In this document: in pieces, positions 42,425-48,041 of the stretch | Layout of the letters: each line of letters begins with the position of its first letter | How positions within the stretch are numbered: the first letter of the stretch is position 1 | NCBI GenBank assembly: GCA_021809805.1 | Contig: JAJZKA010000008.1 | Coordinates: 1-48,041 of the forward strand | DNA length: 48,041 nt | Source: Actinomycetes bacterium | GTDB taxonomy: Bacteria > Actinomycetota > Acidimicrobiia > Acidimicrobiales > Bog-793 | Direction: 5' to 3' | Made by a program: the position numbers and the translations under genes | Notes under the pieces: model-generated | What the model was told of the DNA's origin: nothing | Seen by the model: the letters and a program-made list of their open reading frames with translations, nothing else | The model's database searches: none

Positions 42425-43279
42425 GTGACGTCAGGACCGATGGTGCTCGACGGCCGGCGCATTGTTGTCACCGGTGCGACGAGCGGGCTGGGCGAAGCCA
42501 TGGCTCGGGCGCTGCTCGGGGCCGGAGCCGCGGTTGGGGTCGCGGCCCGGCCCGGGGCGCGGCTCGAAGACGCCGTCAGGCGTCTCGAGCACGACGGCCT
42601 GCGCGGAACCGGGGGGCCTGGCGGCGGCCGGTCTCGAGTGCTCGCGCTGCCCGTCGACGTGCGCGATCCCGAGTCGGTGACCACGGCATCGGGTCGGGCG
42701 ATCGACGTGTTCGGTGGCGTCGACATGGTCGTGAACAACGCCGGAATCGGGATGCGCACGGTGAACCCGCGCTTCTTCGAGCACGCACAGCCCTTCTACG
42801 ACGTCGAGCCCTCAGCGTTCAATGACGTCGTCGCCACGAACCTGGCGGGGTACTTCCTGGTTGCGCGAGCGTTCGCACGGCACTTCCTCGCTCGAGGTGG
42901 GGGGCGGTTCGTGAACGTCTCGATCAACCGGGAGACCATGGTGCGTGCCGGCTTCGTGCCCTATGGGCCGTCGCGCGCCGCCTCCGAAGCTCTCAGCATG
43001 GTCATGACCGAGGATCTCCGACCTCATGGCGTGGCGGTCAACGTCCTGCTTCCGGGGGGCGCGACCGATACTGGGATGATCCCCGAGACACTGCCTCTCG
43101 CCTCGCGAACCAGTCTGCTGGATCCGTCGATCATGGGGCCGCCTGCAGTCTTCCTCGCCTCGGACGAGGCGGACGGCCTCACCGGCGCCCGCATCGTGGC
43201 CTCTGAGTTCGACCAGTGGGTCGAGCAGTACCGCGCGGCGGGGCGGTCCGGCACCGGGCGAGCCGCCGGCCAGCAATGA
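42425..43279 (+). CDS. short-chain dehydrogenase/reductase
   Basis: A 284-residue NAD(P)-dependent oxidoreductase. The N-terminus has VLDGRRIVVTGATSGLGEAMARALL, the structural motif is VNNAGIG, and the active-site region is FVNVSINRETMVRAGFVPYGPSRAASEAL. There the YxxxK lysine is an arginine (YGPSR), which may lower or alter activity. GGATDTGMIPETL and a C-terminal GLTGARIVASEFDQW follow. GTG 42425 is chosen because GGAGG lies at 42416-42420; ATG 42440 is an alternative. The substrate is unknown. It is followed 40 bases on by a phosphatase gene. Confidence 0.85.
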   Translation: MTSGPMVLDGRRIVVTGATSGLGEAMARALLGAGAAVGVAARPGARLEDAVRRLEHDGLRGTGGPGGGRSRVLALPVDVRDPESVTTASGRAIDVFGGVDMVVNNAGIGMRTVNPRFFEHAQPFYDVEPSAFNDVVATNLAGYFLVARAFARHFLARGGGRFVNVSINRETMVRAGFVPYGPSRAASEALSMVMTEDLRPHGVAVNVLLPGGATDTGMIPETLPLASRTSLLDPSIMGPPAVFLASDEADGLTGARIVASEFDQWVEQYRAAGRSGTGRAAGQQ

Positions 43280-43307
43280 CGTAGGAGGTGGACGCAGCGG
43301 CGTCGCG

Positions 43308-43313
43308 TAACCT
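43308..43313 (+). promoter_or_regulatory. -10 box upstream of the histidine phosphatase gene
   Basis: TAACCT is six bases before GTG 43320, with no ribosome binding site between, a leaderless arrangement. Confidence 0.4.
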
Positions 43314-43319
43314 GGCGGG

Positions 43320-43823
43320 GTGCTGCTGCTCGTGGTCCGCCACGCTCAGGCCGGATCGAAGGAAGACTGGCAGCGAGACGACGCGTCGCGGCCGCTGACC
43401 GAACGCGGTGTCGAGCAGGCACTCGCCCTCGCGGACTTCCTGGTGCTCTATGGCCCCCGACGCGTGGTCTCGAGCCCGCTCCTACGCTGTGTCCAGACCG
43501 TGGAGCCGCTCGCGTCTCGCATCGGGCGGGCCGTCGAAGCGACCGCTGCTCTCGGGCCGACGGCCGGGGAGTGGGCTGCGGCGCTCGTCTGCGGGCTCGC
43601 ACTCGATGACGGTCCCATCGTCGTGTGCACCCACGGGGAAACCATCGAAGCGCTGCAGCGGCATCTTGGCGGCACCGGCTGGTCCGGCTTTGCCGCGCGC
43701 AATGCCCACGAGAAGGGATCGGTCTGGGTGGTCGAGACTCGTGCAGGCGCCGTGGTGTCGGCCGAGTACTTTCCGCCCGCATCCATGGGCGAGCGCCTGA
43801 CGCCGAGTGCAGCTGAGCACTGA
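43320..43823 (+). CDS. SixA-like histidine phosphatase family protein
   Basis: A 167-residue phosphohydrolase. It starts LLLVVRHAQAGSKEDWQRDDASRPLTERGVEQA, where the RHA replaces the usual RHG, as in SixA-type and MutT1-type proteins. SSPLLRCVQTVEPLA and VVCTHGETIEAL supply the remaining catalytic residues (second His in THGE). Targets can be phosphohistidine proteins or small phosphate esters; the sequence does not decide. It follows the SDR with a promoter-like TAACCT box of its own. Confidence 0.85.
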   Translation: MLLLVVRHAQAGSKEDWQRDDASRPLTERGVEQALALADFLVLYGPRRVVSSPLLRCVQTVEPLASRIGRAVEATAALGPTAGEWAAALVCGLALDDGPIVVCTHGETIEALQRHLGGTGWSGFAARNAHEKGSVWVVETRAGAVVSAEYFPPASMGERLTPSAAEH

Positions 43824-44174
43824 ACCGCTCTGCGCACCGTGCACCGGTCGATCGGGATGCGAGGGTGGAGGACCTGCAACTGGGCGGACCCTCGTCGTCA
43901 TATCGGCGGCAGGGCGGGATGCACCGAGCCCGCGGCGCCCCTGCCCCTCGTTGGTCCCGGAAGGGCCCGGCTGGCGACGGTGCGGGCGACGGTGCGGGTG
44001 ACGGCGGCGGACCGGCACCCGTGCGTTGATCGACCCGGTAGCTGCGATGCAAGGCGAGATCCTCGGACAGCTCTACAGGGGGGAACTTCGGGTTAGGAAG
44101 CACGCCAACGGGTACATCATCGACAGACGACTCAGACGATTCGTCGACGGAGGCGCAGGGAAGGAGCCGTCGGC
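43824..44174. other. GC-rich stretch with no supported gene
   Basis: About 350 bases. Several overlapping short frames are open, including 44026-44244, which starts TTG and contains GEILGQLYRGELRVRKHANG, but none has a ribosome binding site or a family match. A 12-bp repeat lies at 43973. Confidence 0.5.
43973..44008 (+). repeat. 12-bp tandem repeat
   Basis: GGCGACGGTGCG at 43973-43984 and 43985-43996, then a degenerate third copy. Confidence 0.85.
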
Positions 44175-44333
44175 ATGGACAAGCGAGACGTGCGACGCGC
44201 AGACCCCACGATGGGGAGGCGCGGCGGCGATCCGCCGCTCGTAGACCCCACGATGGGAGAGCCCGGTGAGGATCCGCCGGTGGACGACCCCACGATGGGC
44301 CCGCCCGGCGGCGATCCGTCACGGGAGGTTTGA
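44175..44333 (+). CDS. small repeat protein with three DPTMG units
   Basis: A 52-residue ORF too short for the track. It begins MDKRDVRRA and then holds three 14-residue units of the form DPTMGxxGxDPPxxD. The DNA repeat GACCCCACGATGGG recurs exactly every 42 bases (44202, 44244, 44286), so the frame is preserved. AAGGAG at 44161-44166 lies eight bases before the ATG. The peptide is acidic and proline-rich, with no signal or membrane segment. No family recognised. The frame stays open after its TGA for another 87 codons (see next entry). Confidence 0.5.
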   Translation: MDKRDVRRADPTMGRRGGDPPLVDPTMGEPGEDPPVDDPTMGPPGGDPSREV

Positions 44334-44597
44334 CCCACTCCGCTGCGCGCGCGAGCCGCCCGGGCGGTAGGGCGACGCGCCCGAGGCGGTGTCTACGCCC
44401 ATCTCGCTGGCGACAGCCGTGTCGCCTGGGTGCTCAGTGGTGAGGTGGTCGCTCATGGACCAGACGGCGAGCTGCTCCTCCAGCCGTGGCGCGTGCTGGC
44501 GGCGATAGACGACGTCACGGCCGACGAGGTTCGGCATCTCTACGTTCGGCATCTCTACGAGGAACGCTTCGAGGTGGCGCAGGCAACGCAGAGCTGA
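44334..44597 (+). pseudogene. in-frame continuation after the DPTMG ORF stop
   Basis: After TGA 44331-44333 the same frame continues without a stop to TGA 44595. It encodes GGVYAHLAGDSRVAWVLSGE, then GPDGELLLQPWRVLAAIDDV and TADEVRHLYVRHLYEERFEV, which looks like real protein. No ATG/GTG start precedes this block; the first in-frame GTG is at 44430. Possibilities are a separate gene starting at GTG 44430, a single gene split by a stop mutation, or readthrough. No family recognised. Confidence 0.35.
44529..44558 (+). repeat. 15-bp tandem duplication
   Basis: GTTCGGCATCTCTAC twice in a row. In the frame described above it encodes VRHLYVRHLY. Confidence 0.9.
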
Positions 44598-44603
44598 CCG
44601 TAG

Positions 44604-44617
44604 CGAACACCTGTTCG
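44604..44617. promoter_or_regulatory. LexA-binding site (SOS box) before alkB
   Basis: CGAACACCTGTTCG has 6-bp inverted arms and fits the GAAC-N4-GTTC consensus of Gram-positive and actinobacterial LexA. It sits between a CTGACC (44594) and a TATACT (44619) element, so LexA bound here would block the promoter. Confidence 0.75.
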
Positions 44618-44618
44618 T

Positions 44619-44624
44619 TATACT
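44619..44624 (+). promoter_or_regulatory. -10 box of the alkB promoter
   Basis: TATACT ends six bases before ATG 44631 (three before ATG 44628), implying a leaderless transcript. Confidence 0.6.
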
Positions 44625-44630
44625 GACATG

Positions 44631-45251
44631 ATGCTGCAGCAGACGTTGTTCTCCGCGGGCGAGGAGGTCGTGTTCAGACCCCTCGATGCCGGTGGTGAGC
44701 GGTTGGCTCTCGGCCGAGGCGCCTGGGTGGAAGTGCACCCTGGATGGATGGGCGGCACCGGAGATCTCTTCGACCGGCTCGTCGACACGGTGCCTTGGCG
44801 GGCAGAGCGGCGCCAGATGTACGACCGTGTGGTCGACGTCCCGAGGCTGCAGTCCTTTTACGAAGAGGATGTCCCGCTGCCCGACACTGCGCTCGACGAG
44901 ATGCGTGCCGCGCTCGATGATCGCTACTCGTCGGAGCTCGGTGAACCGTTCCGCACCGTCGGCATGTGCCTCTACCGTGACGGTCGCGACAGCGTGGCAT
45001 GGCACGGCGACACGGTCGGGCGTGCATCGAGGGAGGACACGATCGTCGCGATCGTGTCGTTGGGGGCGGCCCGGCGGTTCTTGCTCCGCCCTCGCGGGGG
45101 CGGCCCGGCCCGGCGTTTCTTGCTCGCGGCAGGTGACCTCTTGGTGATGGGTGGGAGCTGCCAGCGAACCTGGGAGCACGCCGTTCCCAAGTCTGCCCGG
45201 CCCGTCGGGCGGCGCCTCAGCATCCAATTCCGCCCGCGTGGTGTCCGCTAG
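44631..45251 (+). CDS. alkB: AlkB-family 2-oxoglutarate/Fe(II) dioxygenase
   Basis: Oxidative demethylase that repairs alkylated bases such as 1-methyladenine and 3-methylcytosine. The iron ligands are in VAWHGDTVGR (HxD) and WEHAVPKS (distal His), and 2-oxoglutarate is bound by the Arg of RRLSIQFRPR. PRLQSFYEEDVPLPD and FRTVGMCLYRDGRDSVAWHGD match the class found in actinobacteria. The length (206 residues) is normal. Two ATGs are adjacent (44628, 44631); the second fits the -10 spacing for a leaderless mRNA. A LexA box in its promoter indicates SOS control. Confidence 0.9.
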   Translation: MLQQTLFSAGEEVVFRPLDAGGERLALGRGAWVEVHPGWMGGTGDLFDRLVDTVPWRAERRQMYDRVVDVPRLQSFYEEDVPLPDTALDEMRAALDDRYSSELGEPFRTVGMCLYRDGRDSVAWHGDTVGRASREDTIVAIVSLGAARRFLLRPRGGGPARRFLLAAGDLLVMGGSCQRTWEHAVPKSARPVGRRLSIQFRPRGVR

Positions 45252-45543
45252 CGGTCGGGTCCTGGTCGTCAGGTCACGAACGCAGGTGACAAGTGGTGGC
45301 AACATCGCGCGCGTTGACATCGAAATTTCTTGCACTCCAGCGTTTGGGCGAAGTCCCAGGTCGGTAGAATTGCATTGCCTGGCCGATGGCCGGGTGCCAG
45401 CCAAAGACGAGGCCCCTGGTAACCCCCCTCCGCCCCAGGGGCTTCGTCGCGCTGGCCCGCTTATCTCGTCCGGGCACGACAAGAGGGGCCGCCGTATCGT
45501 CTGTGGCGCCGTCGAGTCCGTGGCACAGGGCCCCTCGCTCGTC
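45252..45543. other. stretch between alkB and the CBS remnant with no supported gene
   Basis: About 290 bases. It is part of an open minus-strand frame (45274-45969), but the peptide here (PLVVPGRDKRASATKPLGRR and following) resembles nothing I recognise. Confidence 0.5.
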
Positions 45544-45801
45544 ACGGTTCGGCCACGCGGCGCCGATGTCGGCGAGCGCGGAGCCATCGCCCCGCTCGAT
45601 CGCCAGATCGCCGATCGAGAGAATCCGGACCGTTCGCCCGCGTTCGACGACAGGGAGCCGGGGCACCGAATGCCGGCGCATCTCCTCGGCGGCCTCTTCC
45701 AAAGGCTCATTGGGAGATACCGTCTGCGCCTCGCTGCTCGAGATGTCCTCGACGCGCAGGTTCTCGAGGTGTTTGTCGTCAGCGAGCGCCCGCACCACGA
45801 C
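45544..45801 (-). pseudogene. C-terminal remnant of a CBS-domain protein
   Basis: The segment VVVRALADDKHLENLRVEDI, then SEAQTVSPNEPLEEAAEEMR, SVPRLPVVERGRTVRILSIG and DLAIERGDGSALADI is a typical second CBS module, preceded by the very end of the first (normally TDRDIVVRALADG). Canonical proteins of this kind start about 55 residues earlier with an MT-P-V-TV CBS1 block. Here that part is missing, and the frame runs back into Cys/Arg-rich text encoded by tandem repeats. The 5' end has therefore been lost at the repeat array. The frame is still open for 231 codons, so a fused product is conceivable but unlikely. Confidence 0.7.
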
Positions 45802-45810
45802 GTTGGTCGT

Positions 45811-45884
45811 TGCACGGCACGTGCACGGAACAGATGCACGGCACGTGCACGGAACAGATGCACGGCACAGATGCACGGAACAGA
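45811..45884 (+). repeat. 24-bp tandem repeat, three units
   Basis: Units of the form TGCACGGCACGTGCACGG plus AACAGA at 45811-45834 and 45835-45858, then a 26-bp variant at 45859-45884. Each contains the palindrome GTGCAC. The array abuts the truncated CBS remnant. Confidence 0.9.
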
Positions 45885-46113
45885 GCGGGCACGCGAGGGG
45901 CTCGGCATGCGTGCGCGACCCCCGAAGCGGGCGCGAACGGTTCGCAGGCGAGCATGTGTCCGGGCTCACGGCACGGTGCCCGCGAGCTCGTGCTCGATGC
46001 AGTGGCGAGTGGAGGGCACGTCTTCGGGCTTGGAACCGCCATCAGCCGAAGGCCAGAGCCGACTGCGACGAGGAGCATGAACATCACGGTTCCACACGAG
46101 TGGCCCGGTGGTC
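45885..46113. other. stretch between the tandem repeats and the MarR gene
   Basis: About 230 bases with no supportable gene. It follows the 24-bp repeat array and ends at the MarR stop codon. Confidence 0.5.
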
Positions 46114-46620
46114 TCAGGCGGAGATGTCGCCTGCCCCGACGAGCGTCGGCCGGGCGGTGCCGTCCTCGATGAGGCGGGCGAGCACCATCACGACGTGGCG
46201 GCGTGTCTCGGCGGGGATCCGTTCGAGGACCTGTTCCCACTCGACCGCCGTGCGGTCCCGGATCGCACCGAGGAGGTGTAGGCCAGCGTCGGTGAGCCGG
46301 ATCTGAAGCTCCCGTCGATCGCGCCCTCGGCGGTGGCGCATGATGAGCTGTCGTTCTGCCAGTGCATCGCAGAGGCGCGTCGCGGTCGACGGGGCGATGG
46401 ACAAGGCGTCGGCGAGGTCGATCAACCTGGACTCACCGAGCCGTTCCAACCGGTCGAGCAACCGCAGCTGGGTGGAGGTGATGCCGCCGCCGAGCTCGCT
46501 CAGGGCATGATCGGAGATGCTCCGAAGCAATGCCTGGGCTTGGTCGACCGCCTCGACGAAGCCGCTCACGGATCCGTCCGCCAACGAGGCTGCGCCGTCG
46601 CGGCGCGCCATGGAAGTCAC
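46114..46620 (-). CDS. MarR-family transcriptional regulator
   Basis: A winged-helix regulator, 168 residues from GTG 46620. The core reads LSELGGGITSTQLRLLDRLERLGESRLIDLADALSIAPSTATRLCDALAERQLI, the recognition helix, then MRHRRGRDRRELQIRLTDAGLHLL, the wing. Flanking helices provide the dimer interface. GTG 46620 overlaps the stop of a short upstream ORF as GTGA; ATG 46635 and ATG 46611 are in-frame alternatives. It is divergent from a membrane-protein gene, a common target arrangement for MarR regulators. The effector is unknown. Confidence 0.87.
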   Translation of the reverse strand: MTSMARRDGAASLADGSVSGFVEAVDQAQALLRSISDHALSELGGGITSTQLRLLDRLERLGESRLIDLADALSIAPSTATRLCDALAERQLIMRHRRGRDRRELQIRLTDAGLHLLGAIRDRTAVEWEQVLERIPAETRRHVVMVLARLIEDGTARPTLVGAGDISA

Positions 46621-46655
46621 CGGTTCGCCTGACATACGAGGAAGTTGGTGTGCAT
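46617..46655 (-). CDS. possible 12-residue leader peptide before the MarR gene
   Basis: Minus-strand ATG 46655 is preceded by GGAGG (46668-46664) at eight bases. It encodes MHTNFLVCQANR, and its TGA overlaps GTG 46620 of the MarR gene. The SD, start and stop-start overlap suggest translational coupling; the peptide itself has no known function to me. Confidence 0.4.
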   Translation of the reverse strand: MHTNFLVCQANR

Positions 46656-46799
46656 GTCGTCGTCCTCCGCCTGTGAAGTCGCCCGAGGCGCCCGGTACGG
46701 ATACTGTGACGAAGGTTAGTCCCATGGAGTGCACCGAGATGGAACGATTTCGTGTCGGATCCGTCGGTGCCGGCGTGGAAGACGAGCGTGGAGACGATC

Positions 46800-47486
46800 A
46801 TGGACGCTGAGGCGTACGTCGACACCCTGCCCTGGTTGATCTTCTTGGTGATCGATCGCCAGTCCGGGCTGGACGTCGCGTGGGCGAGTGGCTGGGCTGC
46901 CGTGTCCGCGCTCGGGCTCGCGGCGTGGTCATACTGGCGAGGACGCCGTTCGCCCGTCCTCGACGCGGCCATCGGGGTCTTCATCCTGTGCTTCGCGGTC
47001 GCGCTCGCGGTGCCCGACTGGGACCACTTGATCACCGAGCCGCGCGCGGTGACCGTGCTTGCGCTGAGCGCGGTCGCGCTCGTGTCCCTCTGTTTCAAGC
47101 CGATCACCGAGGTCTACACCACGCCGATGGTCGTGCCGGGTACCCGAGACGATCCGCGCTTCCAGAAGGTGAACGTCGAGATGACCCTCGGATGGGGTGT
47201 CGGCGCGCTCCTCGTCGCCACCGCCTGCTGGGCTGGGCGGTTCGTGCGTGGCTCGGCCGGGCTCACGTTGTGCGAGTGGGTGATCCCACTCGCCCTCGCC
47301 GTCGCGACGAGCTTGTGGGCGATGCGGCGCTGGGAATTGTTCCGACTCTCGACGGACACGGGACCAGCTGTTGGAAGCGTGGCGGGGAAGGTCGCAGGGC
47401 AGCCGGCGGTCACCGCCATGGAACGCGACGCTGCACCGGAGGCGGTGATCCGGCACCTGCCGCTTCGGCGAGAAAAGACTCCCTGA
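46800..47486 (+). CDS. uncharacterised multi-pass membrane protein
   Basis: No family firmly recognised. The 228 residues have five or six hydrophobic segments, including WASGWAAVSALGLAAWSYW, AAIGVFILCFAVALAV, AVTVLALSAVALVSLCF, GWGVGALLVATACWAG and WVIPLALAVATSLWAM, then a soluble tail of about 50 residues. The arrangement vaguely recalls septation protein A (YciB)-like proteins, not enough to name it. ATG 46800 has GGAG six bases upstream and is preferred over GTG 46752. It is divergent from the MarR gene and may be its target. Confidence 0.65.
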   Translation: MDAEAYVDTLPWLIFLVIDRQSGLDVAWASGWAAVSALGLAAWSYWRGRRSPVLDAAIGVFILCFAVALAVPDWDHLITEPRAVTVLALSAVALVSLCFKPITEVYTTPMVVPGTRDDPRFQKVNVEMTLGWGVGALLVATACWAGRFVRGSAGLTLCEWVIPLALAVATSLWAMRRWELFRLSTDTGPAVGSVAGKVAGQPAVTAMERDAAPEAVIRHLPLRREKTP

Positions 47487-47552
47487 GCGAGGCCGCCCAG
47501 TCGCTTCGCCGGTACGTGCGAACCGCGACGGATGCTTGCCTGGCACGCAGGG

Positions 47553-48041
47553 TCAGCGCCGCAGCACGACCCCCCGGACGTACGCTGCCTGGCCGACGTG
47601 CTGGAGGTCGTCGGCGAGCACGCTGATCAGTCGCACACCGAGGGTGACGGGCGGGTCCCAACGCGTGTCCACCACCTGATCCAGGTCGCCGTCGGAGAGC
47701 CGCCGGAGGAAGCCGCTCGTGGCGTCGTGGACGGTGGTGTGGTAGGCGGCGAGCAGGGAGGCCTCGGCGTCGAGCCGTCCGACGGCAGCGCTCTCCTGGC
47801 CGTATCCGGTCGCATCTCGATCGAAGGGCAGTGTGAACCGGTCGACCCAACCCCCCGCGGTCCAAGACTGCTCGGTATCGGCCACATCCGCGACGTGGTC
47901 GTCTTGCACCCGGGTCAGATGCCAGACGAGCCAGCCGATGGGGTTGGCCTCCTCGTCGATGCGGTAGCGGAGCTGCTCACGGGAAAGGCCCTCGAGCACT
48001 GCGAGCACCTCCTGGCGCACGCGCCCGAAGCCGTCGGCAAG
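47553..48041 (-). CDS. DinB-like (DUF664-type) protein, 5' end outside the window
   Basis: A DinB/YfiT-type four-helix protein, a fold that includes thiol-dependent enzymes of mycothiol and bacillithiol users. The sequence contains ANPIGWLVWHLTRVQDDHVADVADTEQSW, RFTLPFDRDATGYGQESAAVG, and LADDLQHVGQAAYVRGVVLRR. His residues in WHLTRVQDDH and LQHVGQ could bind metal. The track starts at GTG 48020, but the frame stays open to the window edge as LADGFGRVRQEVLAVLEG, the usual family N-terminal region. The start codon is therefore probably beyond 48041 and the gene is partial. Confidence 0.82.
   Translation of the reverse strand, partial: LADGFGRVRQEVLAVLEGLSREQLRYRIDEEANPIGWLVWHLTRVQDDHVADVADTEQSWTAGGWVDRFTLPFDRDATGYGQESAAVGRLDAEASLLAAYHTTVHDATSGFLRRLSDGDLDQVVDTRWDPPVTLGVRLISVLADDLQHVGQAAYVRGVVLRR

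Noticed and set aside
44026-44244. TTG-start ORF containing GEILGQLYRGELRVRKHANG
   Set aside because: No ribosome binding site; it overlaps the better-supported repeat ORF out of frame. Left as unresolved.
43024-44322. 432-codon minus-strand ORF with SWG-type repeats
   Set aside because: It overlaps the SDR and phosphatase genes; its repeats are the antisense of the DPTMG DNA repeat.
45810-46172. Plus-strand ORF beginning with MHGTCTEQ repeats
   Set aside because: The repeats come from the 24-bp DNA array, and the rest has no recognisable domain or start signal.
1-48041. tRNA, rRNA, SRP RNA or phage attachment sites
   Set aside because: No T-loop, rRNA or integrase signatures were found by eye; a covariance-model search would be needed to exclude small RNAs.

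Overview
The window is about 48 kb of GC-rich DNA. It looks like the chromosome of an actinobacterium, and Acidimicrobiia is my best guess (inference). Reasons are the order rsmD-coaD-sepIVA-like-DUF177-rpmF-plsX-acpP-rnc-mutM-smc-ftsY-ffh-rpsP-khpA-rimM-trmD-rplS-DUF2469-yraN, frequent GTG/TTG starts, a CofH-like F420-family protein, a DUF2469 protein, and a LexA box of the GAAC-N4-GTTC type. No tRNA, rRNA, CRISPR array, transposase or phage gene was recognised.

Positions 1-15,900 are a dense, single-strand housekeeping block for rRNA and tRNA modification, CoA, phospholipid and fatty acid synthesis, ribosomal proteins, protein targeting, chromosome condensation and DNA repair. Its oddities are a long acidic repeat extension on KhpA and a duplicated tail on ribosomal protein S16.

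Positions 15,900-28,050 are mostly plus-strand accessory genes: a PaaG-like enoyl-CoA hydratase, an NfeD/SPFH membrane pair, a 780-base gene-poor stretch with tandem repeats, an MFS exporter, comM, a CofH-like protein without its radical-SAM cysteines, a Baeyer-Villiger-type monooxygenase with a Gly/Arg insert, an orphan ABC binding protein and a bicupin.

Positions 28,170-36,430 form a catabolic and regulatory island. A minus-strand operon (SDR, M24 peptidase-like protein, amidohydrolase) sits just downstream of a broken sugar-type ABC permease remnant. Opposite it are a 3-hydroxyisobutyrate-dehydrogenase-like gene, an XRE-cupin regulator and an E1 alpha/beta pair. Two copies of a CTGTCA-N2-TGACAG-type palindrome flank these units and may be the regulator's operators.

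Positions 36,500-48,041 hold pdxH, a fused proline-catabolism enzyme (putA) with two upstream palindromes, transporters, an SDR, a SixA-like phosphatase, a small repeat-peptide ORF, an AlkB-family gene with a LexA box in a leaderless promoter, a CBS-domain remnant cut off at tandem repeats, a MarR regulator with a possible coupled leader peptide, and a DinB-like gene running off the right edge.

Two themes run through the window. Short tandem duplications of 12-42 bp occur in both genes and spacers. TANNNT boxes also lie 6-9 bases before many start codons that lack a ribosome binding site, which suggests leaderless transcripts.
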